Below are positions 43,033 through 52,075 of a stretch of 64,000 bases of DNA, piece after piece. The position numbers were made by a program, and so were the translations under genes. Source of the stretch: Alphaproteobacteria bacterium (GTDB lineage: Bacteria > Pseudomonadota > Alphaproteobacteria > Caulobacterales > Hyphomonadaceae). Below the pieces are notes generated by a model. It made no database searches. It saw only the letters and a list, made by a program, of their open reading frames with translations, and was not told the DNA's origin. The stretch spans positions 62,001 through 126,000 of the forward strand of contig JAGWYJ010000005.1 in the NCBI GenBank assembly GCA_018969425.1, read 5' to 3'. Numbering within the stretch: position 1 is the stretch's first letter; every line of letters begins with the position of its first letter.

Positions 43033-44412
43033 ATGCACTCTGCCTTTGCGCCCGCCTCGTCTGTATCTATCCCCCTCGAATTGGTGACGGCCGGCGAGTT
43101 CGACGGATGGATAGGGACGCAAGACGAGCGGACGCGGGACTATCTGAAATCCATGGGTTTCAAGGCCGATATCGGCCGATGGGCTTTTGTTCCCTCAACG
43201 GACGCTGGTCCGGGGCGGGTATGTGCGGGTGCGGGAGACGGGAAGGACCCTTTCCTGATGGCCACGCTTCCGGGCCTGTTGCCCGAAGGCGATTACCGTC
43301 TCGAGCGCTGCCCTCCGGATCAGGATCCGGTTGTGCTGGCTCTGGGGTGGGCGGACGGCGCTTATCGCTTCACGCGCTACAGGAGGCGCACCGACGCGCA
43401 GCCGCGTCTGGTTCTGCCGCTTCCCGGTCTGACCACAGAGAGAGATCTGGCCGATATGCTCCGTCAGGCGGAGGCGATCGACCATCTTCGGGACCTGATT
43501 AACACGCCGCCCTGTGACATGGGGCCCTCCGAGATTGAACGGGAATGCAGGCAGGCGGCGGCAGAGTTCGGGGCCTCGATCGAGGTCTCTTCGGGGCCGG
43601 ACCTCGAAGCGGGCTATCCTATGGTCCATGCGGTGGGGAAGGGCGCTGAACAGGCGCCTCGCTATATCGAGATGACGTGGGGGCGAAAGGACGCTCCTGT
43701 CCTGGCTCTTGTGGGTAAGGGCGTCGCTTTCGATACAGGAGGACTCAATATCAAGACCTCCGGAATGGGGCTGATGAAGAAGGACATGGGAGGGGCTGCT
43801 CATGCCTTGGCCCTTGCCCGGCTCGTGATGGGCGCCTCACTGGATGTCCGTCTGGTCCTCGCCATTCCGACTGTTGAAAACGCCATCGGCTCGCGGGCGT
43901 TTCGTCCGAGCGACGTGCTGCGGTCGCGCAAGGGTCTGACCGTGGAAGTGGAGGATACCGACGCTGAAGGACGTTTGATCCTCGGCGACGCTCTAGCGCG
44001 GGTATGCGAGTTGAAGCCGGATCTTCTGATCGACTTTGCGACGCTGACCGGCGCCGCAAGGGTCGCTCTTGGGCCGGACCTGGCTCCGCTGTACACTGAT
44101 GATGAGAGCCTTGCGGAGGAGATCCTGTCCGCATCGAAGAGCGTGGGCGATCCGGTCTGGCGCATGCCGCTCTGGGCCGGATACGAGGCGGGACTGCGAT
44201 CTCATGTCGCCGACATGAAGAATCTCGGCGACGGTCCCATGGGCGGTTCGATCACGGGCGCCCTTTTTCTCAAACGTTTCGTCGATACGTCGAGATGGGC
44301 CCACTTCGATATCTGGGGCTGGAGGCCGGCGCGCTATGGGCGACCGCCGGGCGCTGCAGCATGCGGGCTGCGGGCCGTATGGTCCGTTCTTCGCAAGCGA
44401 TATGGCGGCTAG
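43033..44412 (+). CDS. Leucyl aminopeptidase family protein (M17)
   Basis: A cytosolic dizinc aminopeptidase of 459 residues. Metal and catalytic residues are in ALVGKGVAFDTGGLNIK, GLMKKDMGGAAHALALA and EDTDAEGRLILGDAL; the catalytic Lys and Arg are the K of GLNIKTS and the R of AEGRL. The N-terminal domain is shorter than in PepA. The ATG at 43033 has AGGA 8 nt upstream; a TTG at 42970 is less likely. The NlpC/P60 peptidase gene follows 59 bp later, an arrangement conserved in alphaproteobacteria and suggesting peptide or murein-peptide recycling. Confidence 0.93.
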   Translation: MHSAFAPASSVSIPLELVTAGEFDGWIGTQDERTRDYLKSMGFKADIGRWAFVPSTDAGPGRVCAGAGDGKDPFLMATLPGLLPEGDYRLERCPPDQDPVVLALGWADGAYRFTRYRRRTDAQPRLVLPLPGLTTERDLADMLRQAEAIDHLRDLINTPPCDMGPSEIERECRQAAAEFGASIEVSSGPDLEAGYPMVHAVGKGAEQAPRYIEMTWGRKDAPVLALVGKGVAFDTGGLNIKTSGMGLMKKDMGGAAHALALARLVMGASLDVRLVLAIPTVENAIGSRAFRPSDVLRSRKGLTVEVEDTDAEGRLILGDALARVCELKPDLLIDFATLTGAARVALGPDLAPLYTDDESLAEEILSASKSVGDPVWRMPLWAGYEAGLRSHVADMKNLGDGPMGGSITGALFLKRFVDTSRWAHFDIWGWRPARYGRPPGAAACGLRAVWSVLRKRYGG

Positions 44413-44471
44413 GCCCGGGGACGCTCTGAGGACTTCGATCACGCCCATCGCCGGGCGCCTGAGGATGAGCC

Positions 44472-45332
44472 GTGCAGGAAGACTATGATCCGCGACTGAC
44501 TCCAATGAGGGGAGACCTCGCGGCCTCCCATCTTCGGGGACGCCTGGAGGCCCCACGATATGTGGGCGGCGTGAGGTTCCAGGCTACAGCGCCGGCGATC
44601 GGCGTTCATCGGGAGCCGACGTCGGACAGCGAGCAGATGAATCAGCTCCTGCTGGGCGAAAGCGCCATCATTTATGATGTCCGCGGAGGCTGGGGTTGGG
44701 GGCAGTCCCTGCACGACGACTATGTGGGATGGATGTCTCTTATCGGATTGAGCTCCGAGATTCATGAGCCCTCGAAGCGCATCCGCGCTCTTCGCTCGAT
44801 TATTTATACAGAGCCGGATCTGCGGGCGCCGGCTCTGATGTCGGCGCCGATGAATGCGCCTATCGCGCTCTCCCGCACCGGCGGCGAGGGGGGCTTTCTG
44901 CCAGTCGCCCGCGGCGGGTGGATCGTCGCATCCCACCTTGCGGATATCGACCACAGGGGCGGCGATCATGTGGCGATCGCTCAGCGCTTTCTCGGGACGC
45001 CGTACCTTTGGGGAGGTCGTTGCTCCATGGGGATCGATTGCTCCGGCCTCGTTCAGGCCGCCCTCGGTTGCGTCGGACAGATGTGCCCTCGGGACACCGA
45101 CATGCAGATTGCCGCCCTCGGGCGCGGCCTGAGGAACAACGAAAGACCCGCCCGAGGCGATTTCGCTTTTTGGAAAGGGCACGTCGCGATCCTGATTGAC
45201 GAGCGCCTCGTCATTCATGCGGACGGCCGGTCGATGTCCGTTGTGATCGAACCTCTCTCGGAAGTGTCGAATTGGCGGATGCCTGTGACCGGAGATGGGC
45301 CCAGCTTCAGGCGTCTCGTCGCTGACGACTGA
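44472..45332 (+). CDS. C40 (NlpC/P60) family peptidase with SH3-like domains
   Basis: A 286-residue cysteine peptidase predicted to cut cell-wall stem peptides. Residues 40-165 hold two SH3-like modules (APAIGVHREPTSDSEQMNQL and ALRSIIYTEPDLRAPAL); the C40 domain follows with the catalytic Cys in CSMGIDCSGLVQAALGC and the His in FWKGHVAILID. There is no signal peptide, consistent with a cytosolic recycling role next to the M17 aminopeptidase. The start is GTG with GAGG upstream. Confidence 0.9.
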   Translation: MQEDYDPRLTPMRGDLAASHLRGRLEAPRYVGGVRFQATAPAIGVHREPTSDSEQMNQLLLGESAIIYDVRGGWGWGQSLHDDYVGWMSLIGLSSEIHEPSKRIRALRSIIYTEPDLRAPALMSAPMNAPIALSRTGGEGGFLPVARGGWIVASHLADIDHRGGDHVAIAQRFLGTPYLWGGRCSMGIDCSGLVQAALGCVGQMCPRDTDMQIAALGRGLRNNERPARGDFAFWKGHVAILIDERLVIHADGRSMSVVIEPLSEVSNWRMPVTGDGPSFRRLVADD

Positions 45333-45381
45333 ACGCCTCCTCAATTCCTGTCCGGGTCAGCGTCTCCCGGCTGAGCGCCCT

Positions 45382-46077
45382 TTAATTCGACGCAGGAGGA
45401 GCTGGAGTTGCAGTCGGCGCGGACGCAGGTGTTGCTCCTTCGCCAGTCCCCGGTGCGCCTTCGGCCGGCGCCGCGGCCCCATCTGCCGGCGCGGCCGCAG
45501 GATCAGCCGGCGCGGAAGCTGGAAGCGGCGCAGGCAGCGCCAAGGGCTCTCCAGCCGTCAGAGTTCGCAGATAGGCGAGAAGATCTGAACGATCCTTCTG
45601 CTTCTTGAGGCCCACAAAGTTCATTGCGGTCCCCGCCGCATAGGCTTTCGGCCGCTCCAGGAAGTGATCCAGATGCTCATAATCCCAGATCTGGTCTTTC
45701 CGACCTTCGAGACCGGTATCGCCGGCTGAGTATTTGAAGCCAGCGACCGAGGCGATCGGTCGTCCGACGACGCCGTAAAGCGGCGGCCCCTGAAGCGCCT
45801 GTCCTCCCGGCTCCAGAGAATGGCACTGAAGGCATTTGACGGAGACGGCCTTGCCGGCTTCCACATCGCCAGCCGCAATCAGCACCGCATAGTCGCGAGG
45901 ACCTTCCTCGACAGCAGCGGCTTCAACCCCGGAAGCGACCTCAGGGACTTCCACGAAGTAACCGGGTTTTTCGTGCTCGGCGTGATGAAACAGACTGTGA
46001 GACGCCTCATTGAGGCCGATAATCACCAGGCCCGTCGCGAGAACGCAGAAGGCGATTTTGTTGAAGCCCAGATCCAT
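45382..46077 (-). CDS. Membrane-anchored cytochrome c (CycM/c552 type)
   Basis: A 231-residue protein with an N-terminal membrane anchor (KIAFCVLATGLVIIGL), a periplasmic class I cytochrome domain with the haem site CLQCH and a distal Met in AAGTAMNFVGLKKQKDRSDL, and a C-terminal 50-residue Ala/Pro-rich tail. Such cytochromes carry electrons from the bc1 complex to the terminal oxidase. The ATG at 46077 begins MDLGFNK as in relatives. An inverted repeat lies in its leader (46112-46138). It is divergent from pheA, a neighbourhood seen in many alphaproteobacteria, though kdsB, often between them, is missing. Confidence 0.9.
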   Translation of the reverse strand: MDLGFNKIAFCVLATGLVIIGLNEASHSLFHHAEHEKPGYFVEVPEVASGVEAAAVEEGPRDYAVLIAAGDVEAGKAVSVKCLQCHSLEPGGQALQGPPLYGVVGRPIASVAGFKYSAGDTGLEGRKDQIWDYEHLDHFLERPKAYAAGTAMNFVGLKKQKDRSDLLAYLRTLTAGEPLALPAPLPASAPADPAAAPADGAAAPAEGAPGTGEGATPASAPTATPAPPASN

Positions 46078-46299
46078 CGTCTGAAACCCTGCTAGGCGGA
46101 CCCGTCCGGACGCATCTCTCATCGATTCGAGAGAATGCATTTTCGCGGCCGTTTCTGGCATGCAGGCCCATCGGCTGCAACCCGGGCTGAGCGGGCGAAA
46201 CGACGCATCATCTGCAGATGTCGAATTGAGCGGGTCGACCGCAGCTGACCTCAGAACAGGGGCTTTCCCTTGGGACCTGGCTTAGGCATAGAGGCAGTC

Positions 46300-47157
46300 A
46301 TGAGCGCACGCATAGCATTTCAGGGCGAGTTGGGCGCCAACTCCCACATCGCCTGTCTCGAGACCCACCCCCATCTCGACCCTTTACCATGTCCGACTTT
46401 TGAAGACGCCTTCCAGGCTGCAGCCTCTGGGGAGGCGGAACTGGCTATGATCCCTGTGGAGAACTCGATCGCCGGGCGGGTGGCGGATATTCACCACCTT
46501 CTGCCGACCTCGCCCCTTCATATTGTGGCTGAGCACTTCATGCCGATCCGTTTTCAGCTGATGGGGCTGAAGGGTTCAAAGCTTTCGGACATCCGGGCGG
46601 CTCACAGTCACACGATGGGCTTGGGACAGTGTCGGGTGTTCCTGCGCAGCCGCGGGATTATGGCGCGCACATCGGCGGATACGGCTGGCGCCGCTAGGGA
46701 AGTGGCGGAGTTGGGCGATCCGACCCAGGCTGCAATAGCGCCTCGCCTTGCCGCAGAGGTTTATGGCCTTGAAATATTGGCCGAAAATATTGAAGACGCC
46801 GCTCACAATACGACCCGGTTTCTGATTATGAGCCGTGAACATGTGATGCCCGAACGCCTGCAGGGAAATTGGGTGACCGCGTTCATCTTCCGAGTGCGGA
46901 ACGTTCCGTCAGCATTGTACAAGGCTATGGGGGGCTTTGCTACGAACGGCGTGAACATGACGAAGCTTGAAAGCTATCAGGTCGGGGGGGCATTCACCGC
47001 CACCCAGTTCTACGCCGAAGTGGAGGGTCATCCTGATGACCCGTCCCTGCAGAGAGCTCTGGATGAGCTGAGTTTCTTCTCCACCGAGGTCAGGCACCTC
47101 GGTGTTTTCTCCGCTCATCCCTATCGCTCCAAGGCCGCGCTGCGGGCTTCCGCCTGA
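46300..47157 (+). CDS. pheA: Prephenate dehydratase
   Basis: Converts prephenate to phenylpyruvate in phenylalanine synthesis. The 285-residue protein has ARIAFQGELGANSHIACLE, the ENS substrate motif (IPVENSIAGRVADIHHLLP), the catalytic TRF of AHNTTRFLIMSRE, and a C-terminal ACT domain that senses phenylalanine (VPSALYKAMGGFATNGVNMT and KLESYQVGGAF). It is a stand-alone dehydratase without chorismate mutase. AGAGG lies 6 nt before the ATG at 46300; a TTG at 46270 is less likely. It converges on nudC with 21 bp between stops. Confidence 0.95.
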   Translation: MSARIAFQGELGANSHIACLETHPHLDPLPCPTFEDAFQAAASGEAELAMIPVENSIAGRVADIHHLLPTSPLHIVAEHFMPIRFQLMGLKGSKLSDIRAAHSHTMGLGQCRVFLRSRGIMARTSADTAGAAREVAELGDPTQAAIAPRLAAEVYGLEILAENIEDAAHNTTRFLIMSREHVMPERLQGNWVTAFIFRVRNVPSALYKAMGGFATNGVNMTKLESYQVGGAFTATQFYAEVEGHPDDPSLQRALDELSFFSTEVRHLGVFSAHPYRSKAALRASA

Positions 47158-47178
47158 CAGATTGGCAGCTCAGACTGG

Positions 47179-48150
47179 TCATTCCGTCCTGTCGAGCCAG
47201 GCGCGGATGACGTGATGGGCCACCGCAAGCGGCGGCGGAGCGAAGATCTCCGGATGGCGGCCGGCCATGATCTCGGCGGTCTCTTCCCTCGACACCCATT
47301 TTGCGGCCTCGAGCTCTGACGGATCGACCTTGATCTCCTCGCTGTCGGCCTCAAGGATCAGTCCCAGCATCAGAGACGATGGAAATGGCCAGGGCTGGCA
47401 GAACAGGTAGCTGGCGTTTGCGGGAGCGGCTCGTACGCCGGCTTCTTCGAACAGCTCTCGGACGGCGGCTTCTTCAATTGTTTCGCCCGGTTCGACAAAA
47501 CCTGCGAGGCACGACCAGAAACCTCTGGGCCAGGTCGCCTGCCGGCCAAGAAGGCATGATCCGTTTCGGACAGCCAGCATGATGGCGACCGGGTCGACTC
47601 GAGGGAAATGGTCCGCTCCGCAGCTCTCGCAGCGGCGCTTCCAGCCCGCCTCCTCGATCTTCGATCGAGCCCCGCAGGCGCTGCAGTAGCCGTGCCGTCT
47701 GTGCCACTCGAAGACTGCTCGAGCCGTCGCGGCGCATCCGGCCTCGAAACTGTCAAGCCCGGACGCGGCGGCTCTGAAGTCCTCAAAGACGCCAAGACCT
47801 GCGATTGGCGACGCGGACAGGCTGAAGTCCGGTTCCAGTTCAAGGGCGAACAGGGGAGAGCCCTTTGGACTAAGCCCCAAGAAAAGCCGGGTCGGAGACC
47901 GTGACAGAAGGCCCGCCTGGGGGCCGAGCCAGAGGAGGGGGCGATGGCCTGAAAACCGTGTGCCGGGCGCTGAGGACCCTCTCGGCGGGCTTGCGCCTTC
48001 CACAAGAGGGAGTCCCTCTCGCATGATCAGCACCCGTGCGCGTTCTGACCTGAACGCTTCCTCCAGCCAGGCGGCATCTCGTCTCAGGTGTGCGGCGCGG
48101 TCGAGGCCCTCGGAGCTGAGGGGCATCTGGACATCGGAGGCTTTTGACAT
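47179..48150 (-). CDS. nudC: NAD+ diphosphatase / NAD-cap hydrolase NudC
   Basis: Hydrolyses NADH, NAD+ or NAD-capped RNA. The 323-residue protein has the zinc ribbon Cys156, Cys159, Cys174 and Cys177, a Nudix box from about residue 217 (AGFVEPGETIEEAAVRELFE, then EAG), and the NudC signature after it as CQPWPFPSS, with Cys where most have Ser. The N-terminal half is the usual poorly conserved domain. GGAGG lies about 10 nt upstream. It is divergent from the SRP RNA gene. Confidence 0.94.
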   Translation of the reverse strand: MSKASDVQMPLSSEGLDRAAHLRRDAAWLEEAFRSERARVLIMREGLPLVEGASPPRGSSAPGTRFSGHRPLLWLGPQAGLLSRSPTRLFLGLSPKGSPLFALELEPDFSLSASPIAGLGVFEDFRAAASGLDSFEAGCAATARAVFEWHRRHGYCSACGARSKIEEAGWKRRCESCGADHFPRVDPVAIMLAVRNGSCLLGRQATWPRGFWSCLAGFVEPGETIEEAAVRELFEEAGVRAAPANASYLFCQPWPFPSSLMLGLILEADSEEIKVDPSELEAAKWVSREETAEIMAGRHPEIFAPPPLAVAHHVIRAWLDRTE

Positions 48151-48310
48151 GGGGGACGGACCTCCGGAGACAGGGATTTGAAGCGGTTTCTGGAGCGCGC
48201 CAGACTTCAGCCCCTAGCTGACTTCTCCTTCTCCGTTAAGGCCCGTGATGGCGTCCGAAGAGTTCATGGGGGCGAACTCTTGCTATCCGTCCCCATGATC
48301 GCGATATACT

Positions 48311-48412
48311 GGGGTGCAGGCTGGCGGCGGACGAGCGTCTCGCCAACCCGGTCAGGTCCGAAAGGAAGCAGCCGTAACGAGCTTCGGTCGGGTCGTCGCC
48401 AGTCTGCGCCTT
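48311..48412 (+). ncRNA. ffs: Signal recognition particle 4.5S RNA
   Basis: The Ffh-binding loop is explicit: GGTCAGGTCCGAAAGGAAGC followed by AGCCGTAACGA. The flanks pair into the long helix: GGTGCAGGCTGGCG at the 5' side with CGCCAGTCTGCGCC at the 3' side, with a few G-U pairs. It binds Ffh to target membrane proteins. The ends are set by the last helix pair and may be off by a few bases. A TTGCTA / TATACT pair at 48280-48310 (19 bp apart) may be its promoter. Position directly before dnaX is typical. Nothing else is seen in 48151-48584. Confidence 0.94.
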
Positions 48413-48584
48413 CGGTCATTTAAGCCCGGATTTCCTGGCGTGTTCCCATCATGCGAGTTGTCTCGGGTCGCGGTCTGCGGATCACGGTTCTAAGGTCGGA
48501 ACACTCGCTCGGGGACGCAGGCCGTTCATTAGGTTTGCGGCGCACTGGGTTGTCGCCGCGCCCCTAGCTGGGCCATAAGAGCTT

Positions 48585-50474
48585 ATGTCGTCGAAAAAGC
48601 CCCCTCAATCGCCTGCCTCAGGGCGCGCCGGTCGAGATCCGGACAGCGAGCCTGGTCAGGCCAATGCCGAGATCGGCGCGGCGCTCTTCCAGGAGGCCCC
48701 GACCGCAGGGGCCGCGCAGGCCTATCAGGTGCTGGCCCGGAAGTACCGACCGCGGACCTTTGAGGATCTGGTCGGGCAGGAAGCTATGGTGCGGATCCTC
48801 ACCAATGCTTTCGCGACCGGGCGCATAGCCCACGCCTTTATGCTGACCGGCGTGAGAGGGGTTGGTAAGACGACGACAGCCCGTCTGTTGGCGCGGGCCC
48901 TCAATTATCGCTCTTCGACGCTTGACGCGCCGTCCATTCGTCTCGATCCGCCAGGCGTTCATTGCGCATCGATCATGGCAGGCTCCCATCCCGATGTTCT
49001 GGAGCTCGACGCGGCCTCCCGAACAGGTGTCGGAGACATGCGGGATTTGCTCGACGGCCTGAGGTATGCGCCCGTCTCGGCGCGTTACAAGGTTTACATC
49101 ATCGACGAAGTCCACATGCTGTCGACCGCCGCTTTCAACGCTCTTCTCAAGACGCTGGAGGAGCCTCCTCCGCACGTGAAGTTCATCTTTGCGACGACCG
49201 AGATTCGTCGTGTTCCGGTGACCGTTCTTTCGCGGTGTCAGCGTTTCACCCTCCAGCGTTTCTCCACTGAGGCTCTCGTCGGTCATCTATCCAACATTTG
49301 CTCCCACGAGGGCGCGAGGGTTTCCCAGGATGCGCTTGCACTGATCGCTCGAGCCGCCGAGGGGTCGGCCCGCGACGGTCTTTCCATCCTCGACCAGGTC
49401 ATTGTGCAGGCCGCGGCGGGCGCCTCGGAAGTCGGGGCCGAGACAGTCCGAGATATGCTTGGCCTTGCCGACCGTTCACGCATTCTGGACCTGCTTGATC
49501 TGGCGATAGGAGGAGACAATCGCCGGTCTTTGGAGGAGGTTTCCGCACTGCTGGCCGCCGGCGCGGATGCGGCGGTGCTCCTCCGCGACCTGATGGATCT
49601 TGTCGTCGAGGTCTCTAGGGCCCAGGCCCTGGGTGAGGACTATAGGTTCGCAGGTCCCGCTGACTGGAGGACGAGGACCCTCGCCATCGCGCAGCGTCTT
49701 TCCCCGGCTCAATGCTCACGGATGTGGCGTCTGCTTCTTCAGGGATATGAAGACTGCGCCCGGGCGCCCGATCCGGTCGCCGCTGCGCAGATGATCATAC
49801 TTCGGCTGGCGGCGGCCGCCTCTCTTCCGCCGCCTGAGGACGCCGCCAAGCTGCTCGGCGCCGGGCGTGATGGGGCCGGCGCCGACAAATCCTCCCATCT
49901 CACCCCGCCGCCGAAACCTGCGCCCGCTCCGGCAGGCTCCGCCGTGTCTGAGGTATCCGCACTGCCTGGCGCAGCGCTGCGCCTTGGCACCCTGCCTGCG
50001 ATCATCTCCGAACTTGAGTCGCGTCGTCAGATCGACCTGCGCTACGAAATAGAGACCTATGTCAGGCCTGCAGAGATTAGGTTCGGGGAGTTTCGCTATT
50101 CCCTCGCCCCTGGTGCGCCCGCAGGTCTCTCACAGAAAATCCGCACATGGCTCGAAAGCGTGACTGGCGTCGAATGGCGGGTCGAACAGACCTCTGAGGG
50201 TGCGGCGGAGAGCGCCGCCGAGCGGCGCACTCGCCGTCGTAAGGAGAGCCTGTCGGCTGTGGAGGCCCATCCGAGAATTCGCGAGGCGTTGAAGGCGTTT
50301 CCCGGATCGCGTGTTCTTCGGGTGGATGAGCCCGAAGCGCTCGAAGGGTTTATGGACGAGGATGACATGCCCATCAGTGCGCGCGGTGAAAACATCGTGC
50401 ACGTGGATTTTTCGGGGCATGGACGGTCTCAGGAAATCGAGATTGAGCCCGATCCAGAGGAGAGTGATGATTGA
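48585..50474 (+). CDS. dnaX: DNA polymerase III subunits gamma/tau
   Basis: The clamp-loader ATPase of the replicative polymerase. The 629-residue protein has a 40-residue extra N-terminus, then VLARKYRPRTFEDLVGQEAM, Walker A GVRGVGKTTTARLLARALN, Walker B VYIIDEVHMLS and sensor 1 IFATTEIRRVPVTVLSRCQR. The zinc module between Walker A and B lacks the four-Cys pattern found in E. coli; only one Cys remains (PGVHCASIMAGSHPDVLELD), as in several alphaproteobacteria. The C-terminal tau region has an Ala/Pro linker and a DnaE-contacting domain. It overlaps ybaB by 4 bp (TTGA). Confidence 0.95.
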   Translation: MSSKKPPQSPASGRAGRDPDSEPGQANAEIGAALFQEAPTAGAAQAYQVLARKYRPRTFEDLVGQEAMVRILTNAFATGRIAHAFMLTGVRGVGKTTTARLLARALNYRSSTLDAPSIRLDPPGVHCASIMAGSHPDVLELDAASRTGVGDMRDLLDGLRYAPVSARYKVYIIDEVHMLSTAAFNALLKTLEEPPPHVKFIFATTEIRRVPVTVLSRCQRFTLQRFSTEALVGHLSNICSHEGARVSQDALALIARAAEGSARDGLSILDQVIVQAAAGASEVGAETVRDMLGLADRSRILDLLDLAIGGDNRRSLEEVSALLAAGADAAVLLRDLMDLVVEVSRAQALGEDYRFAGPADWRTRTLAIAQRLSPAQCSRMWRLLLQGYEDCARAPDPVAAAQMIILRLAAAASLPPPEDAAKLLGAGRDGAGADKSSHLTPPPKPAPAPAGSAVSEVSALPGAALRLGTLPAIISELESRRQIDLRYEIETYVRPAEIRFGEFRYSLAPGAPAGLSQKIRTWLESVTGVEWRVEQTSEGAAESAAERRTRRRKESLSAVEAHPRIREALKAFPGSRVLRVDEPEALEGFMDEDDMPISARGENIVHVDFSGHGRSQEIEIEPDPEESDD

Positions 50475-50797
50475 AGGACTTGTCGGAGATCATGCGCCAG
50501 GCTCAGCAGATGCAGGCCCGTCTGGCTGAAGCTCAGCAAAAAATGGAGGCGATTCAGGCTGAGGGGACGGCCGGCGCAGGTCTGGTCAGGGTGCGTTTAA
50601 GAGGAAAGGGCGAACTCGACGCGCTGTCGATTGATCCCAGCCTTATGGCGCCAGGGGAGGCCGAGATTCTCGAGGACCTTATCAAGGCGGCCCATGCGGA
50701 TGCGCGACGGCGGCTTGAAGAGGCTGCCTCTGAAGCGATGCGGGAGGCGACCGGCGGGCTTGCCGGAATGATGCCCGGCTTCAAGCTGCCGTTCTGA
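50471..50797 (+). CDS. ybaB: YbaB/EbfC nucleoid-associated protein
   Basis: A small dimeric DNA-binding protein of 108 residues. The N-terminal helix (KDLSEIMRQAQQMQARLAEA), the central GAGLVRVRLRGKGELDALSI and the C-terminal AMREATGGLAGMMPGFKLPF match the family. The TTG start overlaps the dnaX stop by 4 bp, so translation is coupled. In most alphaproteobacteria recR comes next; it is not here. Confidence 0.94.
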   Translation: MKDLSEIMRQAQQMQARLAEAQQKMEAIQAEGTAGAGLVRVRLRGKGELDALSIDPSLMAPGEAEILEDLIKAAHADARRRLEEAASEAMREATGGLAGMMPGFKLPF

Positions 50798-50806
50798 CGC
50801 TGAAGG

Positions 50807-51034
50807 TCAGGATTTGGGAGGACGTCTGGGCCGAAGTCGCCGATAGATACGATACGCGAGAATGCAGAAGACGCCCGCTGCAGCGCCGCCGAAAACTATC
50901 GGCATGTTATTCGCAGTCAGAAGAAACAGGGTAATGGCCTTCACTGCGCCTGGTGTCAGGACAGTGGCGAAGATGATGAGCGGGATAATCACGGCAGCCG
51001 CCATGGCGATTATTTCGGAGCGCTTGAAGTCCAT
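50807..51034 (-). CDS. Small hypothetical membrane protein
   Basis: Not recognised. A 75-residue protein with two clear membrane helices (IIAMAAAVIIPLIIFATVL and MPIVFGGAAAGVFCILAYRI) and a basic tail (RRLRPRRPPKS), so the tail should face the cytoplasm. AGGAG lies 10 nt before the ATG, which supports a real gene. It is convergent with ybaB and divergent from fmt. Confidence 0.7.
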   Translation of the reverse strand: MDFKRSEIIAMAAAVIIPLIIFATVLTPGAVKAITLFLLTANNMPIVFGGAAAGVFCILAYRIYRRLRPRRPPKS

Positions 51035-51142
51035 CGCCGTCTATCTCCTCGGCTGACAGGCTGCGGCTGAGGTTGTCCTCGCTTCGTCCCAATCGGCCTG
51101 TCGGCTATACCACTTGACCTTCGGATGCTCTAGAGATCGTCG

Positions 51143-52075
51143 ATGCCGTTGAAACTCGCCTTCATGGGATCCTCCGCCTTCGCCGTCCCGGCTCTTCGCG
51201 CCCTAGTTCAGGCAGGCCATCAGGTAGCTTGCGTCTATTCGCAGCCGCCGCGGCCCGCGGGTCGCGGCAAGGCGGACCGCCTGACACCCGTTCATGCTGT
51301 CGCCAACGAGTTGTCTTTGCAGGTTCGTACGCCCCAGAATTTTCGCGACCCGGATGAGCGTCAGGCGTTCGCCGACCTTCGCCTCGACGCGGCGGTCGTC
51401 GCCTCCTACGGCCTTATTCTTCCGCGACCCATTCTCGATGCGCCGCGCCTGGGTTGTTTCAACATTCATGGAAGTCTTCTCCCCCGCTGGCGGGGGGCCG
51501 CGCCCATTCAGCGCGCGATCATGGCGGGCGACCCTGAGACAGGCGTCGAGGTAATGAAGATGGAGCCTGGCCTGGACACGGGACCGGTCATGCTGTCGGC
51601 GCGGACACCGATATTGGAGACGGATACGTTTCAGGATGTTCACGACCGTCTCGCAAGTCTCGGGGCCGCCTTGATCGTTCAGGCGATGACGGACGTGGAG
51701 GCCGGCAGGGCGGTCTTTCGGGTACAATTGGAGGATGGCGTTACGTATGCCGCTAAAATATCCCCCGACGAGGCGCGTATCGATTGGACCTGGCCTGCAG
51801 AGCGTCTGAGCGCCCATATCAGGGGGCTGTCTCCCTTTCCGGGAAGTTGGTTTGAATGGCCGACCGATAAAGGGCCGGTTCGTGTGAAGGCTCTTAATGT
51901 GCGTGTAGAAGAGGGCGAGGGTGAGCCTGGAACCCTCCTCGACGATGGTCTCCTTGTGGCTTGCGGCCGTGGCGCGCTTCGTTTTTTGCGTCTTCAGAGG
52001 GAAGGGCGCTCCCCCATGGACGCGGGGGACGTCATGCGCGGTTTTCGAACTGCTGTCGGAACGCGGTTCCAATGA
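51143..52075 (+). CDS. fmt: Methionyl-tRNA formyltransferase
   Basis: Formylates initiator Met-tRNA using 10-formyl-tetrahydrofolate. The 310-residue protein has LAFMGSSAFAVPALRALVQA, the RPAGRGKADRLTPVHAVA loop, and the catalytic region FNIHGSLLPRWRGAAPIQRA with Asn and His in place and Asp at GLDTGPV. The C-terminal tRNA-binding barrel is complete. The peptide deformylase gene def, usually directly upstream, is absent; GNAT and truA follow with a 4 bp overlap and 3 bp spacing. Confidence 0.96.
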   Translation: MPLKLAFMGSSAFAVPALRALVQAGHQVACVYSQPPRPAGRGKADRLTPVHAVANELSLQVRTPQNFRDPDERQAFADLRLDAAVVASYGLILPRPILDAPRLGCFNIHGSLLPRWRGAAPIQRAIMAGDPETGVEVMKMEPGLDTGPVMLSARTPILETDTFQDVHDRLASLGAALIVQAMTDVEAGRAVFRVQLEDGVTYAAKISPDEARIDWTWPAERLSAHIRGLSPFPGSWFEWPTDKGPVRVKALNVRVEEGEGEPGTLLDDGLLVACGRGALRFLRLQREGRSPMDAGDVMRGFRTAVGTRFQ

